This document shows positions 16,283 to 25,262 of a stretch of DNA of 54,972 nt, in pieces (positions within the stretch are counted from its first letter, which is position 1; every line of letters starts with the position of its first letter). Where the stretch lies: NCBI GenBank assembly GCA_021772095.1, contig JADYXR010000143.1:1-54972 (forward strand), written 5' to 3'. The DNA is from Candidatus Obscuribacter sp. Its GTDB lineage: Bacteria > Cyanobacteriota > Vampirovibrionia > Obscuribacterales > Obscuribacteraceae. The position numbers were made by a program, and so were the translations under genes. Under the pieces are notes generated by a model. The model made no database searches. It was not told the DNA's origin and saw only the letters and a list, made by a program, of their open reading frames with translations.

Positions 16283-17269
16283 TTATTCTGCTTGTTGGTC
16301 CGCCAATGGAAGTTTCTCACTTAACCAATCGGGATTGTAAATGGTGCTCAGATATCCGCGACCGCCATCTGGAAGGATCGCAACAACGTTCTTACCATCG
16401 CCGGGCAGGCTCTGAGCGTACGTCACAGCCGCATGAAGAATGCACCCTGAAGAACTGCCGACAAACATCGCTTCCGTTCTCAGCACTTTCTTCGCTGCCC
16501 TCACGGACTCTTCGTCTGAAACTTGAATCGCACCATCAACTAAAGAGATATCGAAATTCCCAGGCACGAAATCTTGTCCTATTCCCTCAACTAAATACGA
16601 AGCACTCGTTCCGGTCTTCCCTTCGTACATGGCAGCCAATAAGCTTCCGCATGGATCAGCCAAAACAATTTTCACTGCAGGATTGCGCTCTTTCAAGTAA
16701 CGTCCTACGCCGGTGAGTGTGCCACCAGTTCCGACACCAGCCACAAAGACGTCAACTTTGCCATCCATCTGCTCCCATATTTCCGGACCAGTAGTTTCGT
16801 AGTGCACCTCAATATTGTTTTGGTTGTAAAACTGGTCAGCAAGCCACGCTCCACGTTCCTTCGCGATCGCTTTAGCACGACTCATGAAGTGTTCAGGATC
16901 ACCCCAAGCTTTTCCTGATGCCGTGATCACTGTTTCACTATTCAACGCTTCGAGCAATTTGACTTTGTCCTTACTCACTTTCTGCGACATGACCGTAATC
17001 AATTTGAACCCATACAAATTGGCTGCCAGAGCCAAACCGATGCCAGTATTACCCGCGGTGGCTTCCACAATCGTTCCGCCCGGACGTAAGGCACCACTCT
17101 CTACGGCCTTCTTGACCATGTGAAAACCAATTCTATCTTTGACAGAACCGCCAGGATTTAGGAATTCACATTTCCCGAAAAGATTGAACTTCGCGCCTTC
17201 GGCAAAATGACTCAACCGCACGACTGGCGTGTTTCCAACAAGGCTCGCGATAGAATCCGACACGTTCAT
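16283..17269 (-). CDS. PLP-dependent cysteine synthase / cystathionine beta-synthase
   Basis: 328 residues, with AAGGAG before ATG 17269. It shows the fold II PLP family in order: LVGNTPVVRLSHF, FLNPGGSVKDRIG with the Schiff-base Lys at residue 44, EATAGNTGIGLALAA, the phosphate loop GVGTGGTLTGVGRYL, and FVGSSSGCILHAA. The end, LPDGGRGYLSTIYN, is of the cystathionine beta-synthase type rather than CysK. It lacks the C-terminal CBS domain pair that regulates long enzymes. The reaction is beta-replacement on serine or O-acetylserine to give cystathionine or cysteine; sequence alone does not decide. Cytosolic. Confidence 0.9.
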   Translation of the reverse strand: MNVSDSIASLVGNTPVVRLSHFAEGAKFNLFGKCEFLNPGGSVKDRIGFHMVKKAVESGALRPGGTIVEATAGNTGIGLALAANLYGFKLITVMSQKVSKDKVKLLEALNSETVITASGKAWGDPEHFMSRAKAIAKERGAWLADQFYNQNNIEVHYETTGPEIWEQMDGKVDVFVAGVGTGGTLTGVGRYLKERNPAVKIVLADPCGSLLAAMYEGKTGTSASYLVEGIGQDFVPGNFDISLVDGAIQVSDEESVRAAKKVLRTEAMFVGSSSGCILHAAVTYAQSLPGDGKNVVAILPDGGRGYLSTIYNPDWLSEKLPLADQQAE

Positions 17270-17291
17270 TTACTGAACTCCTTCCTTTACT

Positions 17292-17507
17292 TTAGTCGCG
17301 CAATTCAATGAGACTTATTTCCGGTTTGCAAAGAAACCGAACTCGTGGCACAAAGTCACCAACCATGCCCCCGGTTCTTTGTTTTCTGAACTCTTTAAAT
17401 AGAACAAAGATCGCAGCGAATAGCACCAGACAATTCACGAGGATAAACAACGCCGCCGCGAAAAATTCACTTGGTATAAGGTTGCAAATTGTCTGAGGTT
17501 GAGACAC
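17292..17507 (-). CDS. Possible small membrane protein
   Basis: 71 residues from GTG 17507. A single long hydrophobic segment (FFAAALFILVNCLVLFAAIF) is followed by a basic stretch (KEFRKQRTGG). It fits neatly between the acyltransferase and cysteine synthase genes on the same strand, and no better gene fills the gap. The ribosome site is poor and no family is recognised, so it may not be expressed. Confidence 0.4.
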   Translation of the reverse strand: MSQPQTICNLIPSEFFAAALFILVNCLVLFAAIFVLFKEFRKQRTGGMVGDFVPRVRFLCKPEISLIELRD

Positions 17508-17530
17508 TTCAAGAACCGTGCGACATACAA

Positions 17531-18757
17531 TTATTTTCTATTCTTCAAATCATCCAATAGCGATTGAATTCTGTTTTGCAGTTTGTCCGTCAATTGTGAA
17601 CGGACCGCGTGTGCGTCCTTTTGATACTCTTCAATGTGGGCGCCGATGTCTACAGGCTCAGCGATCTTAACGAACACCTTGCGGGATGCCATTTGTGGTG
17701 GACGCTTTATGTGATAAAGCTCGCGCTCCATTTTTAAAACGACCTCAGCCATGCGGTCGATGGAAGTGGTGCCAGCGTAATAATTCGGGTGCCAGCTGGC
17801 TAACTGTGCCACCTCCTGCAGTGTCGCTATATCCGCTTCGAGTTGGGCTTTCTCCTGGAGATCTGATTGCTCTTCGAGCTTCTCGCGCAGCTCCGCACCC
17901 AGCTTCCATGCCTCATCAATGGCTCGACGCTTCAGTGGTTCGTCGCCATGATATTTCCTTTCTACGTCTGAAAGAATTTTCCGCCGAGCCAACATAATTT
18001 CTTCTTCGAGATCGTCCGACGTTTTTTCAAGGGCTACGCGATGGATTTGTTCTTCTCGATCTATCAAGACTTTCTGAATCGCAAGCAGTCGCTCAGGCAG
18101 CGACTTCTGTCCAACAGTCATTGACAAATGCGATTCTATTTTCGCAATTCTTGTTTGCAAAATCGAAATCACAGAAGGCTCGTAATGGTATTTAATGGCC
18201 ATTGGAACGATGAACGCCGTCCATTTCGGATCTGTCCGTCGCTTATCAATAATGGCTTGCATAGTCAGGTCAATGGCGCCGGAATGAAATGGTTGGACCA
18301 CTTCATTCATGTAAAAAATCTCGCCTTCCGGAAAGATCACGAGTACTTCACTCCCGCTTTTAATTACATCGATCGCAAACACCTTTGCTGGAGTGTCATG
18401 CGCACCACGCTCGACGGAGAAATGACCCAGCCTCTGTAAAGCCCAGCCAGCCAAGCCGTTGTTCTCATCGAACGCTTCGCGATTGCACATTGAAATAAAC
18501 CGTTTGCCTGATCGTCGCGATAACTCAACGACCACTCTTGGGTCCGTTTCATCAGCATGATTCGATGTCAGAGAAATACCGGCACCTTTCGGAATTTTGC
18601 GGAACATCTCAAGGTCCGCGGAATCAAGAAAGATTCGGTTGCTGAACGCCAGCTCAGCTCTAACGAATTGCTGCGCGGCAGTAATCAGCCATGGCGCTGG
18701 CTTAGCCGGCATAAATGCCCGTCTGTGTTTTTCTGGAACCGGTGGTGGATTGTTCAT
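17531..18757 (-). CDS. PlsC-like 1-acylglycerol-phosphate acyltransferase family protein
   Basis: 408 residues. The acyltransferase motif I is NHADETD (HX4D, about residue 64) and motif III is IFPEGEIFYMN (about residue 140), both diagnostic of the glycerol-phosphate acyltransferase superfamily. Between them RRSGKRFISMCNREA fits motif II. The C-terminal 200 residues are helical and charged (DREEQIHRVALEKTSDDLEE, then REKLEEQSDLQEK), longer than in simple PlsC, and could form a coiled coil. Family members transfer acyl chains to lysophospholipids at the inner face of the membrane. It lies 20 bases downstream of the 261-residue gene, probably co-transcribed. No good ribosome site is visible. 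Confidence 0.85.
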   Translation of the reverse strand: MNNPPPVPEKHRRAFMPAKPAPWLITAAQQFVRAELAFSNRIFLDSADLEMFRKIPKGAGISLTSNHADETDPRVVVELSRRSGKRFISMCNREAFDENNGLAGWALQRLGHFSVERGAHDTPAKVFAIDVIKSGSEVLVIFPEGEIFYMNEVVQPFHSGAIDLTMQAIIDKRRTDPKWTAFIVPMAIKYHYEPSVISILQTRIAKIESHLSMTVGQKSLPERLLAIQKVLIDREEQIHRVALEKTSDDLEEEIMLARRKILSDVERKYHGDEPLKRRAIDEAWKLGAELREKLEEQSDLQEKAQLEADIATLQEVAQLASWHPNYYAGTTSIDRMAEVVLKMERELYHIKRPPQMASRKVFVKIAEPVDIGAHIEEYQKDAHAVRSQLTDKLQNRIQSLLDDLKNRK

Positions 18758-18777
18758 GGACGATTTAAATGGTCAAC

Positions 18778-19563
18778 CTACAAAAGACCGAGCGAACACA
18801 GCTCTTGAACCGGCTCTTCAAACGAACAAGAACCAATTGCGTGAAAGAAATTCTTTCTTGCATCACGAATCTGTTCGACGGTTAATTCCTTGCCCTGCCA
18901 GTGCAGTTTATCATCGAAAGAAAATTTGCGAACATCTGTCTCGGCAAGAATAGGCTCGATATCGCGCTCACCATGCCAGGCGAACACAGAGGCGACGACT
19001 GTATTCAAAAATCCGTGCATCACCGCCCGCGGTGCGTCGTCTTTATAAGTTAATGCATATTCCGCTCGAATCGGATGATGCAAACCTGCGGTGGCTTTGA
19101 ATGCCAGCTTGCGTTCTGCACAATCATTGATAAATCTTGCGACATCCGCCGGGCTCGGAATAGTCTCGGGCTTTACGCCGCCCATTCTGATCTTGGCGAA
19201 ATTATTCGCTTGCTTGATGGCATCGAGACCTGCCGAATCTCCAGGTTTCACTTCACAATAAACCGGATGACTCGCCTCAATCACTGCTGTCGTTTCTAAC
19301 GCCGCAGCACGCGAATCGTCTGCAATAGCTATGATCGACAGGGCACCATCGAATTGACTCGGCACCTGGTCCACATCCTTGCCACTGACTACGAACCAGC
19401 GCAACATCCAGGTGTGTTCGCCGTTTTGATACGTTTTAAACTGCTCAAGCGCCTTATCCAACTCAACTGACGCTGGTGGAAAAACCCCGGCGTAATCAAT
19501 CAGATCCTCGACCAGTGCTCGCAAGGCGGGTGCAATTGTCTTAATCATAGCGGCGCTTGACAC
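18778..19563 (-). CDS. Conserved protein of unknown function
   Basis: 261 residues. Notable segments are LVEDLIDYAGVFPPASV near the start, HTWMLRWFVVSG, AKIRMGGVKPETIPSPADVA, LAFKATAGLHHPIR and MHGFLNTVVASVFAWHG. The phrase 'FKATAGLHHP...HGFLN' recurs in unannotated bacterial proteins; alternating strands and helices could make a TIM barrel, but this is a guess. Start is GTG 19563 or ATG 19548; GAGGA sits immediately before the GTG, too close for it and rather far for the ATG. It probably shares a transcript with the acyltransferase gene. Confidence 0.65.
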   Translation of the reverse strand: MSSAAMIKTIAPALRALVEDLIDYAGVFPPASVELDKALEQFKTYQNGEHTWMLRWFVVSGKDVDQVPSQFDGALSIIAIADDSRAAALETTAVIEASHPVYCEVKPGDSAGLDAIKQANNFAKIRMGGVKPETIPSPADVARFINDCAERKLAFKATAGLHHPIRAEYALTYKDDAPRAVMHGFLNTVVASVFAWHGERDIEPILAETDVRKFSFDDKLHWQGKELTVEQIRDARKNFFHAIGSCSFEEPVQELCSLGLL

Positions 19564-19723
19564 TCCTCGAAATAGCCCCTAAACGTAATGCCAATGAGCG
19601 ATGCTAGCACGTTTGCACGCTTCAGTCGTTAAAACCTGTTTGGTACGAGGCGCGCCAAGGAGGGTATTAGATCCTTAGCCACGCTCGCCCGCCAGGGCTT
19701 AACCAATCACTGAAGGTCAGACT

Positions 19724-20686
19724 ATGAATACTTGCCGGATTTTGTTCAAGAATGAGGCTGAGGAAAACAAGATATTGACGCTGAAAGAAGGGGAGTCGCT
19801 CATAATCGGGCGCAGCCCAACCAACGAAGATGGACACGTCTTGAGAATCCCGAAAAATGATATTTCCAGCAATCATGCTGAGATTCGAAACAATGAATAC
19901 GGCTGGCTTGTCAAAGATCTGAGCAGCAAAAATGGAACGATTGTTCGTGGGATAAAGCTCGAGGCGGAGCAGATTTGCTTGCTCGAATCCGGAGATTTGA
20001 TCCAGGTCGCCGGACATGATCTGGTGGCATTCACATCAATTCCGCTTGTGAAAACAAAACGTGAACCGCTTACGCAAGAAAATTTGCGTTCCATGCTTCA
20101 AATAAATATCACCACGGTCACAGCCGAAATTCACGGAAGCGGATGCGCTGTCGTAGACGGCGAGCCCGTCACAGAGCAGATGATTTCTCAACGACTTGAA
20201 CTGTTTATGTTTTTGACTGAAGAGATGACTCAAACTTTCGGACATCTGGATCGATTGGAAAATAATTCAATCGTTATGTGGTGGAACAATGGCATTCCTT
20301 TCGGAGCTCACGAACGAGTAAAATCGCCTGGCGAATTTTTAGCATGTCAAACCGCGCTGAAGCTGCGCGACTTCGCCGTTGCCATGGCGGAGAAATCAGA
20401 TGCCAGTAGCGAAATCTCGATGGAAATTACGATCACATCAGGTGAAGCGGCCGCGGGAAATTTTGGAAATGTTCTTTACGACGGTCCTGACAGATTAACT
20501 TTTAAAGTAGAAAATAACTTGAGTGATATCATTACGGACAAGGCAACATACGATCTGGTCGAAGACAGTTTTCGATTCGATCCAGTCGAAGAGCCGGTTG
20601 TTGACGGTCCCGCGCAGAAAGGCGGCGTCTACAAACTCTTGCGTATGAAGTCGAAAGTCAAACCTCACATAACCAACGCGAAATAA
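19724..20686 (+). CDS. FHA domain protein with a cyclase-like C-terminal domain
   Basis: 320 residues; AAGG lies eight bases before the ATG. Residues about 20-105 form a forkhead-associated domain: LIIGRSPTNEDGH, NDISSNHAEIRNN and VKDLSSKNGTIVRG carry the conserved GR, S..H and NGT. FHA domains bind phosphothreonine peptides. Residues about 125-310 resemble a class III nucleotidyl cyclase domain, most clearly ITITSGEAAAGNFGN (the TG..xxGNxG block), but the metal-binding Asp pair usual at the start is not evident, so it is probably a degenerate sensor. The stop codon abuts the start of the exonuclease gene, suggesting coupled expression. Confidence 0.75.
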   Translation: MNTCRILFKNEAEENKILTLKEGESLIIGRSPTNEDGHVLRIPKNDISSNHAEIRNNEYGWLVKDLSSKNGTIVRGIKLEAEQICLLESGDLIQVAGHDLVAFTSIPLVKTKREPLTQENLRSMLQINITTVTAEIHGSGCAVVDGEPVTEQMISQRLELFMFLTEEMTQTFGHLDRLENNSIVMWWNNGIPFGAHERVKSPGEFLACQTALKLRDFAVAMAEKSDASSEISMEITITSGEAAAGNFGNVLYDGPDRLTFKVENNLSDIITDKATYDLVEDSFRFDPVEEPVVDGPAQKGGVYKLLRMKSKVKPHITNAK

Positions 20687-21568
20687 ATGGAAATCTACCT
20701 GGTCGACGGCACTTACGAACTCTTCCGACACTTCTTCGCCGTACCTCAATCTAAAAGTGCAGATGGGCAGGAGATTGCGGCTGCCCGCGGAGTGGTCACT
20801 TCGGTCATGTCCATGCTGGATCGTGGTACCACTCACATCGGAGTGGCAACGGATCATGTGATCGAATCTTATCGAAACGATCTCTATGATGGCTACAAAA
20901 CCGGCGATGGCATCCCGCCTGACTTGTGGACGCAGTTTCCAATTTTAGAAGAAGCACTTGATGCACTCGGAGTTGTCGTTTGGCCGATGATCGAATTCGA
21001 AGCCGACGACGCGCTTGCTGCAGCGGCGGCTAAAGCCGCTCAGGACGAGCGTGTCAAGAAAGTGGTGATTTGCACGCCGGATAAAGATTTGGCGCAGTCA
21101 GTGGTCGGCACACGCATCGTTCAGCTCGATCGTCGACGTGATACCATCCGCGATGAACAAGGCATCATCGAAAAGTTTGGCGTCTCGCCGCAATCAATTC
21201 CTGATTATCTTGCCTTAGTTGGTGATACCGCCGATGGTTACCCTGGTTTGAAAGGATGGGGCGCCAAAGCGACTGCTTCGGTTTTATCTCAATATCCTCA
21301 CCTTGAAGACATTCCAAAAGATTCATCAGCGTGGAACCCGAACATTCGAGGCGCCGCAAAGTTAGCGGCAACGCTGTTCGAGAACTGGGAAGACGCCATC
21401 CTTTACCGAACTCTAGCCACACTACGCCTGGATGTTCCGGTCTTCGATTCAGTTGACGAGTTGCGATGGAACGGACCGAAAGCCTCATTCGAAGCCGTTT
21501 GCAAGCGCATGAAAGCGGACAATCTCTTCCTGCGTGCCGATGCCATACATAAAGCCCACATCAAATAA
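20687..21568 (+). CDS. 5'-3' exonuclease (PolI N-domain/FEN type)
   Basis: 293 residues, starting directly after the preceding stop with no separate ribosome site. The PIN/FEN metal ligands are all visible: LVDGTYELFR (Asp at residue 6), IEFEADDALAAA, CTPDKDLAQ and GDTADGYPGLKGWGAKAT, the last being the helix-hairpin-helix. Size and order match stand-alone 5' nucleases of the DNA polymerase I exonuclease family, which remove RNA primers and flaps. A free-standing copy next to an FHA gene is unusual and may suggest phosphorylation-linked control; that link is inference. Confidence 0.88.
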   Translation: MEIYLVDGTYELFRHFFAVPQSKSADGQEIAAARGVVTSVMSMLDRGTTHIGVATDHVIESYRNDLYDGYKTGDGIPPDLWTQFPILEEALDALGVVVWPMIEFEADDALAAAAAKAAQDERVKKVVICTPDKDLAQSVVGTRIVQLDRRRDTIRDEQGIIEKFGVSPQSIPDYLALVGDTADGYPGLKGWGAKATASVLSQYPHLEDIPKDSSAWNPNIRGAAKLAATLFENWEDAILYRTLATLRLDVPVFDSVDELRWNGPKASFEAVCKRMKADNLFLRADAIHKAHIK

Positions 21569-21627
21569 AACCAATCAAGTTGTGCGATCGCGCGCCCATA
21601 GCTTAAAATCAGGTTTCGTCAATTCAA

Positions 21628-22056
21628 GTGGAACCAATGAAGAAGTCAATCGAAGTCAATGCCACTCCGGAAGCGGTCTTTAACGCGATCATCAGTTATC
21701 GCAGCTCCGATCCCGAAAGCAGAACAGTGCGCTCGGCAGGAGACGGCAGGGCGACCATTGAAGAAAAGTTTGGCGGCGTGCCGATTATTGGTCATTCCAT
21801 GATCACTTATGAAGAAGTAGAGGTTCCTTTCGAAAGGATTGACTACACTCTCGTCAAGGGCGACAAGCTCGCGAAATTCGAGGGCGCCTGGGTCTTGACT
21901 GCCTCCCCGGATGGGCAGTCAACAACTGTTGAACTGACAGCAGATCTGGATATCGCGATTGCGTTTCCTTTTAAAGATCAAATTCTCAATGCCCAAGCCG
22001 ATCAAGACATGCAAAGACGTTTAACCTACATTAAAGAATTCGCCGAAAACGCCTGA
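21628..22056 (+). CDS. START/SRPBCC-domain protein (cytoplasmic)
   Basis: 142 residues from GTG 21628, or 139 from ATG 21637. The body follows the polyketide-cyclase/SRPBCC pattern: IEVNATPEAVFNAIISYRS, IEEKFGGVPIIGHSMITYEE, FEGAWVLTASPDGQSTTVEL and a C-terminal helix with DMQRRLTYIKEF. It is clearly paralogous to the secreted protein at 49804-50382. Such folds bind hydrophobic ligands. There is no signal peptide here. Ligand and role are unknown. Confidence 0.75.
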   Translation: MEPMKKSIEVNATPEAVFNAIISYRSSDPESRTVRSAGDGRATIEEKFGGVPIIGHSMITYEEVEVPFERIDYTLVKGDKLAKFEGAWVLTASPDGQSTTVELTADLDIAIAFPFKDQILNAQADQDMQRRLTYIKEFAENA

Positions 22057-22174
22057 ATCATCGCGAGCATTTCTCAATTCCATTCAACACTTGACGAAGT
22101 GTGGAACCAAAAATATTTGCGGGTAGCTCGCACGGTTTAATGAACGAGTTATCCCCGAGGACTCAGGAGTTTCT

Positions 22175-22603
22175 ATGAAATCTACAATAGCAGCCAGCTT
22201 CAGCCTGGCTATACTGCTGTTTGCGCAACCTTCCTACGCCAAGAATTACGATCCGAGTGACACCACTGCCAGTGAAATTCTCGGATTGACGGCACTGTCC
22301 GTAGTGGCGACACCAGTTTTACTTACAGTCGGAACAGGCTATCTGGTCGGCACCGCAATTGAGGCAACAGTTGATGCAACAGGGCATGGAGTCGCTGCGG
22401 TCGGAAAGACAACCGGCAATATCGTCAAACTTGTCGGCTCAGGCGGAGAAGCTCTTTCAGAGCTTACCAGCGAAACACTCGACACGGCATCGGACATCGC
22501 AACTGACGATAGTCAACTCAAAGTGGAAATCAATAAGAAAGAAATTCCACTGACAGTTAGAAAGGATTATCTGCAATTGAATCAGAAGGTGAAAACGGAA
22601 TGA
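22175..22603 (+). CDS. Secreted small protein with Gly-rich hydrophobic segment
   Basis: 142 residues. CAGGAG lies before the ATG. A signal peptide (TIAASFSLAILLFAQPSYA) is followed by a hydrophobic Gly/Ala/Thr stretch (LTALSVVATPVLLTVGTGYL) that may insert into a membrane, then a helical region with TGNIVKLVGSGGEAL. The stop overlaps the start of the next gene by four bases, so the two are translated together. No known domain. Confidence 0.7.
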   Translation: MKSTIAASFSLAILLFAQPSYAKNYDPSDTTASEILGLTALSVVATPVLLTVGTGYLVGTAIEATVDATGHGVAAVGKTTGNIVKLVGSGGEALSELTSETLDTASDIATDDSQLKVEINKKEIPLTVRKDYLQLNQKVKTE

Positions 22604-23721
22604 ATCGTTTCACTGCAAAGACAGCGCTGTCAGCCGCTTTTCTGGTGGTATTGCCTGCGATACCGATACTGATGACGGTGCCTCAGGCGATGGCGGCTGA
22701 ACAGAAAACTGGCGCGCCTGGAATTCCGTTTCTACAGAAGTCGATTCCTCCACCAGTAGCCATTAAAAAGAAACCTCTATCCGCTGCAGGAGCTGTTGAA
22801 CAGAAGCCTGGACCTGCGACGGTAATCATTGAACAAAAGTCTCCATCCCCGGCACTAAGTGTCGAACAACAGGTGGTACCAGCCGCACTAACAATGGAAC
22901 CGTCAACCGTTCTTCAAACGGCACCAACGGATCAAAAGCCGGTCTTCCCGGAAGCACTTGTAGACACAATGCCGGCGCTCCGACCAGCTCCGGTCGACCG
23001 ACCAGGACCCATCTACCACAAAATTGCTCCGCCAGTCGATCAGGAAAAACTGACAGTAGCGAAGCAACTAACCGATTGGTTGCAGAACAAATTGATGGAA
23101 AGAAAGGCAATTGTTGCCGTGGTATCGCGCAAAGGCGGACGCGATCTAAAAGGTCGAGACCGCACCGGCATGGCGCATTCGGGGTTGGCAGTTTATGATC
23201 CCAGAGTCAAAACATGGATTCTATATCAAGTACTAAACAATCCAAAAGCAGGCCAACCGACGGCGGAACTCTGGCGCATGGCACCGTTAGATTTCTTCTA
23301 CGGACAAACTGGTTACGATAAAAACGCGTTGGTGCTCATCCCCGATCGAGAAACGCAACAACGAGTCTACGAGTCAATCTTGAATGGCAAGGCTTGGAAG
23401 ATGGCGTTTACTAAGAAATACAATCTGCTCTCTCGCTATGACAGCGCAGACAGTATGAATTGCAATAAATGGATTTTGCTAACGATCGCCGCAGCCAGAT
23501 CGGACGAATACGAACCGCTGAAAGTGTTGTCCGTGGTCAGCAACGGTTTTAGTCCCGGCAAAATACGTTTAAGTTTTTTCGCGAAGGAAGCGGTGAAGAG
23601 AAAAACGAATATTAGAACGGCAGAGTTACCAACCAAAGGAGCAGTGGAGACAGTGACGGCCGAGAGTCTCTATGACTCAGGATTGTTCGAAGAAAAACAC
23701 TTTGTCAGTGAGCCAATTTAG
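22600..23721 (+). CDS. Secreted DUF2145-like protein, possible papain-like fold
   Basis: 373 residues. Signal peptide (LSAAFLVVLPAIPILMTVPQ, cleavage near AMA-AE), then about 110 residues of Pro/Gln-rich repeats with several copies of VEQK. The C-terminal domain (about residues 150-340) contains AIVAVVSRKGGRDLKGR, MAHSGLAVYDPRVKTW, YQVLNNP, LVLIPDRETQQRVYE and DSMNCNKWIL. This matches my memory of DUF2145, whose conserved His (AHSG) and Cys (NCNKW) suggest a permuted papain/NlpC-like arrangement. Hydrolase activity is not established. Translationally coupled to the preceding secreted protein. Confidence 0.7.
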   Translation: MNRFTAKTALSAAFLVVLPAIPILMTVPQAMAAEQKTGAPGIPFLQKSIPPPVAIKKKPLSAAGAVEQKPGPATVIIEQKSPSPALSVEQQVVPAALTMEPSTVLQTAPTDQKPVFPEALVDTMPALRPAPVDRPGPIYHKIAPPVDQEKLTVAKQLTDWLQNKLMERKAIVAVVSRKGGRDLKGRDRTGMAHSGLAVYDPRVKTWILYQVLNNPKAGQPTAELWRMAPLDFFYGQTGYDKNALVLIPDRETQQRVYESILNGKAWKMAFTKKYNLLSRYDSADSMNCNKWILLTIAAARSDEYEPLKVLSVVSNGFSPGKIRLSFFAKEAVKRKTNIRTAELPTKGAVETVTAESLYDSGLFEEKHFVSEPI

Positions 23722-23770
23722 TTCGAAGTTTGTTGCGGAAACTTTGAGAATTCTCGGATTTCAAAAAGCG

Positions 23771-23809
23771 AACGGTTAGATGCTGACAGATTCAGCGTTT
23801 AACCGTTTT
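23771..23809 (+). terminator. Probable terminator after the DUF2145-like gene
   Basis: AACGGTTA (23771-23778) pairs with TAACCGTT (23800-23807), enclosing a second stem GCTGA/TCAGC. The right arm runs into four T. A run of A precedes the left arm, so it may work in both directions. Confidence 0.6.
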
Positions 23810-23889
23810 GCCCCAAGATGAAATTGTGCTTACCTGACATTGGTGTCAGCAGCAACCTTGAAGATCCGGCTGACTACTAGTAGGATCTG

Positions 23890-25146
23890 TTGGAACACAC
23901 GGCTACTGCCGTTATCGCGTCGGAGAGTGACTTGAGCTCTATCGGAAATTTAGATAAATCAGATTGTTCGCCGTCAACGCAAAGCATCGAAAATGCAAAC
24001 GAAGAGACGAATAAATTCGTCGCGCAGAAGTTGACGTTGAAAACTTTCTTCGGTAGCACCTTCGTCATTCTGGTGCTACTGCTGGCGTTTGCAGCGGTCT
24101 CTATCAATCTTGTCCCCGGTAAATTTTTAGATGCCGCCGACGGCGTGCCATCGCAGTTTCGCGTTGCAGTAAGCAAGATTTCTAAGTTTCTCGACTCGAA
24201 AGAAGAACCCGACATTCTTCTTCTCGGATCGTCGTTGTGGCTCCTTCCATCTGCCAGATGCGACGATCAAATGTTGGGCAAACCAATCTGTTATGAAGAT
24301 TGGTACTTGAGTGGATTTGTGAATTCGTACGACAAATCGCTTTATTTCGAGCGCCGATTAAAAGAATCCGGCGTCAACGCGTCAGTGAAGAACCTTGCCA
24401 TCACCTCATCTCTGATGTCTGACAATTCCGATATGTTTAAAACGATAATGGAGACCGGCAAGCGTCCGAAAGTAATCGTTTGCGGATTAGCACCACGAGA
24501 TTTTATTGATGCCACCGTGAAACCTGGGTTCACGCCAACGCAGCTCCTGTTGACCGAATTCAAAATTAATCAGATCAGTAATTCGCCGATCGATTTCTCA
24601 ATCGACGGACTAAATTATGAGAAAACAAAAGTCGTTCATCATTTTGAAAAAATAGTTGCCCGCATTCGCAGCATATCGACGGACTTGATTGGCGACGCAA
24701 CTAATCATTCAGCAACAGAAGGAGTGCGCACGGCCGCGATTAAGAGACCGAATGTGTTTAAGGATTTGAAAACATACAAACACATTTATGAGCTGAAAAG
24801 CAAAGAGATGTTGGTGCGACAAGCGGACTATCTGCGCGATCTCTTATCGTGCGCAAAAACGCATGACGTCGCAGTTGTTTTGATCAACATGCCTTTGACA
24901 AAAGAAAACATCAGCATGCTGGATCGGGACCTCTACAATGACTACGTTGGCACCATTAGGGATGCCGCGCGTGAGCAGAACGCGCTTTTCCTGGATGTGG
25001 GCTCTGAGTCAAAATACGACAGCCTGGAAGATTTCGAAGACAGCTGCCACTTGAGCGCTCAAGGCGGAAAGAAACTGTTCAAGACCGTTGTCACCGCCAT
25101 TGCAGCCGAGCCGGCACTGGTTGCAAAACTGTCCACGAAGCACTGA
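23890..25146 (+). CDS. Membrane-anchored SGNH-hydrolase-like (DltD/AlgX-like) protein
   Basis: 418 residues from TTG 23890, with AGGA five bases upstream. A cytoplasmic N-terminus of about 50 residues is followed by one transmembrane helix (GSTFVILVLLLAFAAVSINL). The outer domain has PDILLLGSSLWLLP (block I Ser), VIVCGLAPRDFID (block III region) and DSCHLSAQGGKKLF (Asp-x-x-His of block V). This is the layout of SGNH esterases such as DltD or AlgX-type acetyltransferases that modify surface polymers. The catalytic Ser is preceded by LLG as in that family. Substrate unknown. Confidence 0.7.
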   Translation: MEHTATAVIASESDLSSIGNLDKSDCSPSTQSIENANEETNKFVAQKLTLKTFFGSTFVILVLLLAFAAVSINLVPGKFLDAADGVPSQFRVAVSKISKFLDSKEEPDILLLGSSLWLLPSARCDDQMLGKPICYEDWYLSGFVNSYDKSLYFERRLKESGVNASVKNLAITSSLMSDNSDMFKTIMETGKRPKVIVCGLAPRDFIDATVKPGFTPTQLLLTEFKINQISNSPIDFSIDGLNYEKTKVVHHFEKIVARIRSISTDLIGDATNHSATEGVRTAAIKRPNVFKDLKTYKHIYELKSKEMLVRQADYLRDLLSCAKTHDVAVVLINMPLTKENISMLDRDLYNDYVGTIRDAAREQNALFLDVGSESKYDSLEDFEDSCHLSAQGGKKLFKTVVTAIAAEPALVAKLSTKH

Positions 25147-25262
25147 TGGTTCGCGGAATGGCTCCAGCGATTCGAACTTGACTTAGAGAGATCAGTGCTG
25201 AATGCATATCTGAATCTACAACTGAATTTAGAAACAAAGTGACTTAGAAATTTTGGAGCAAC

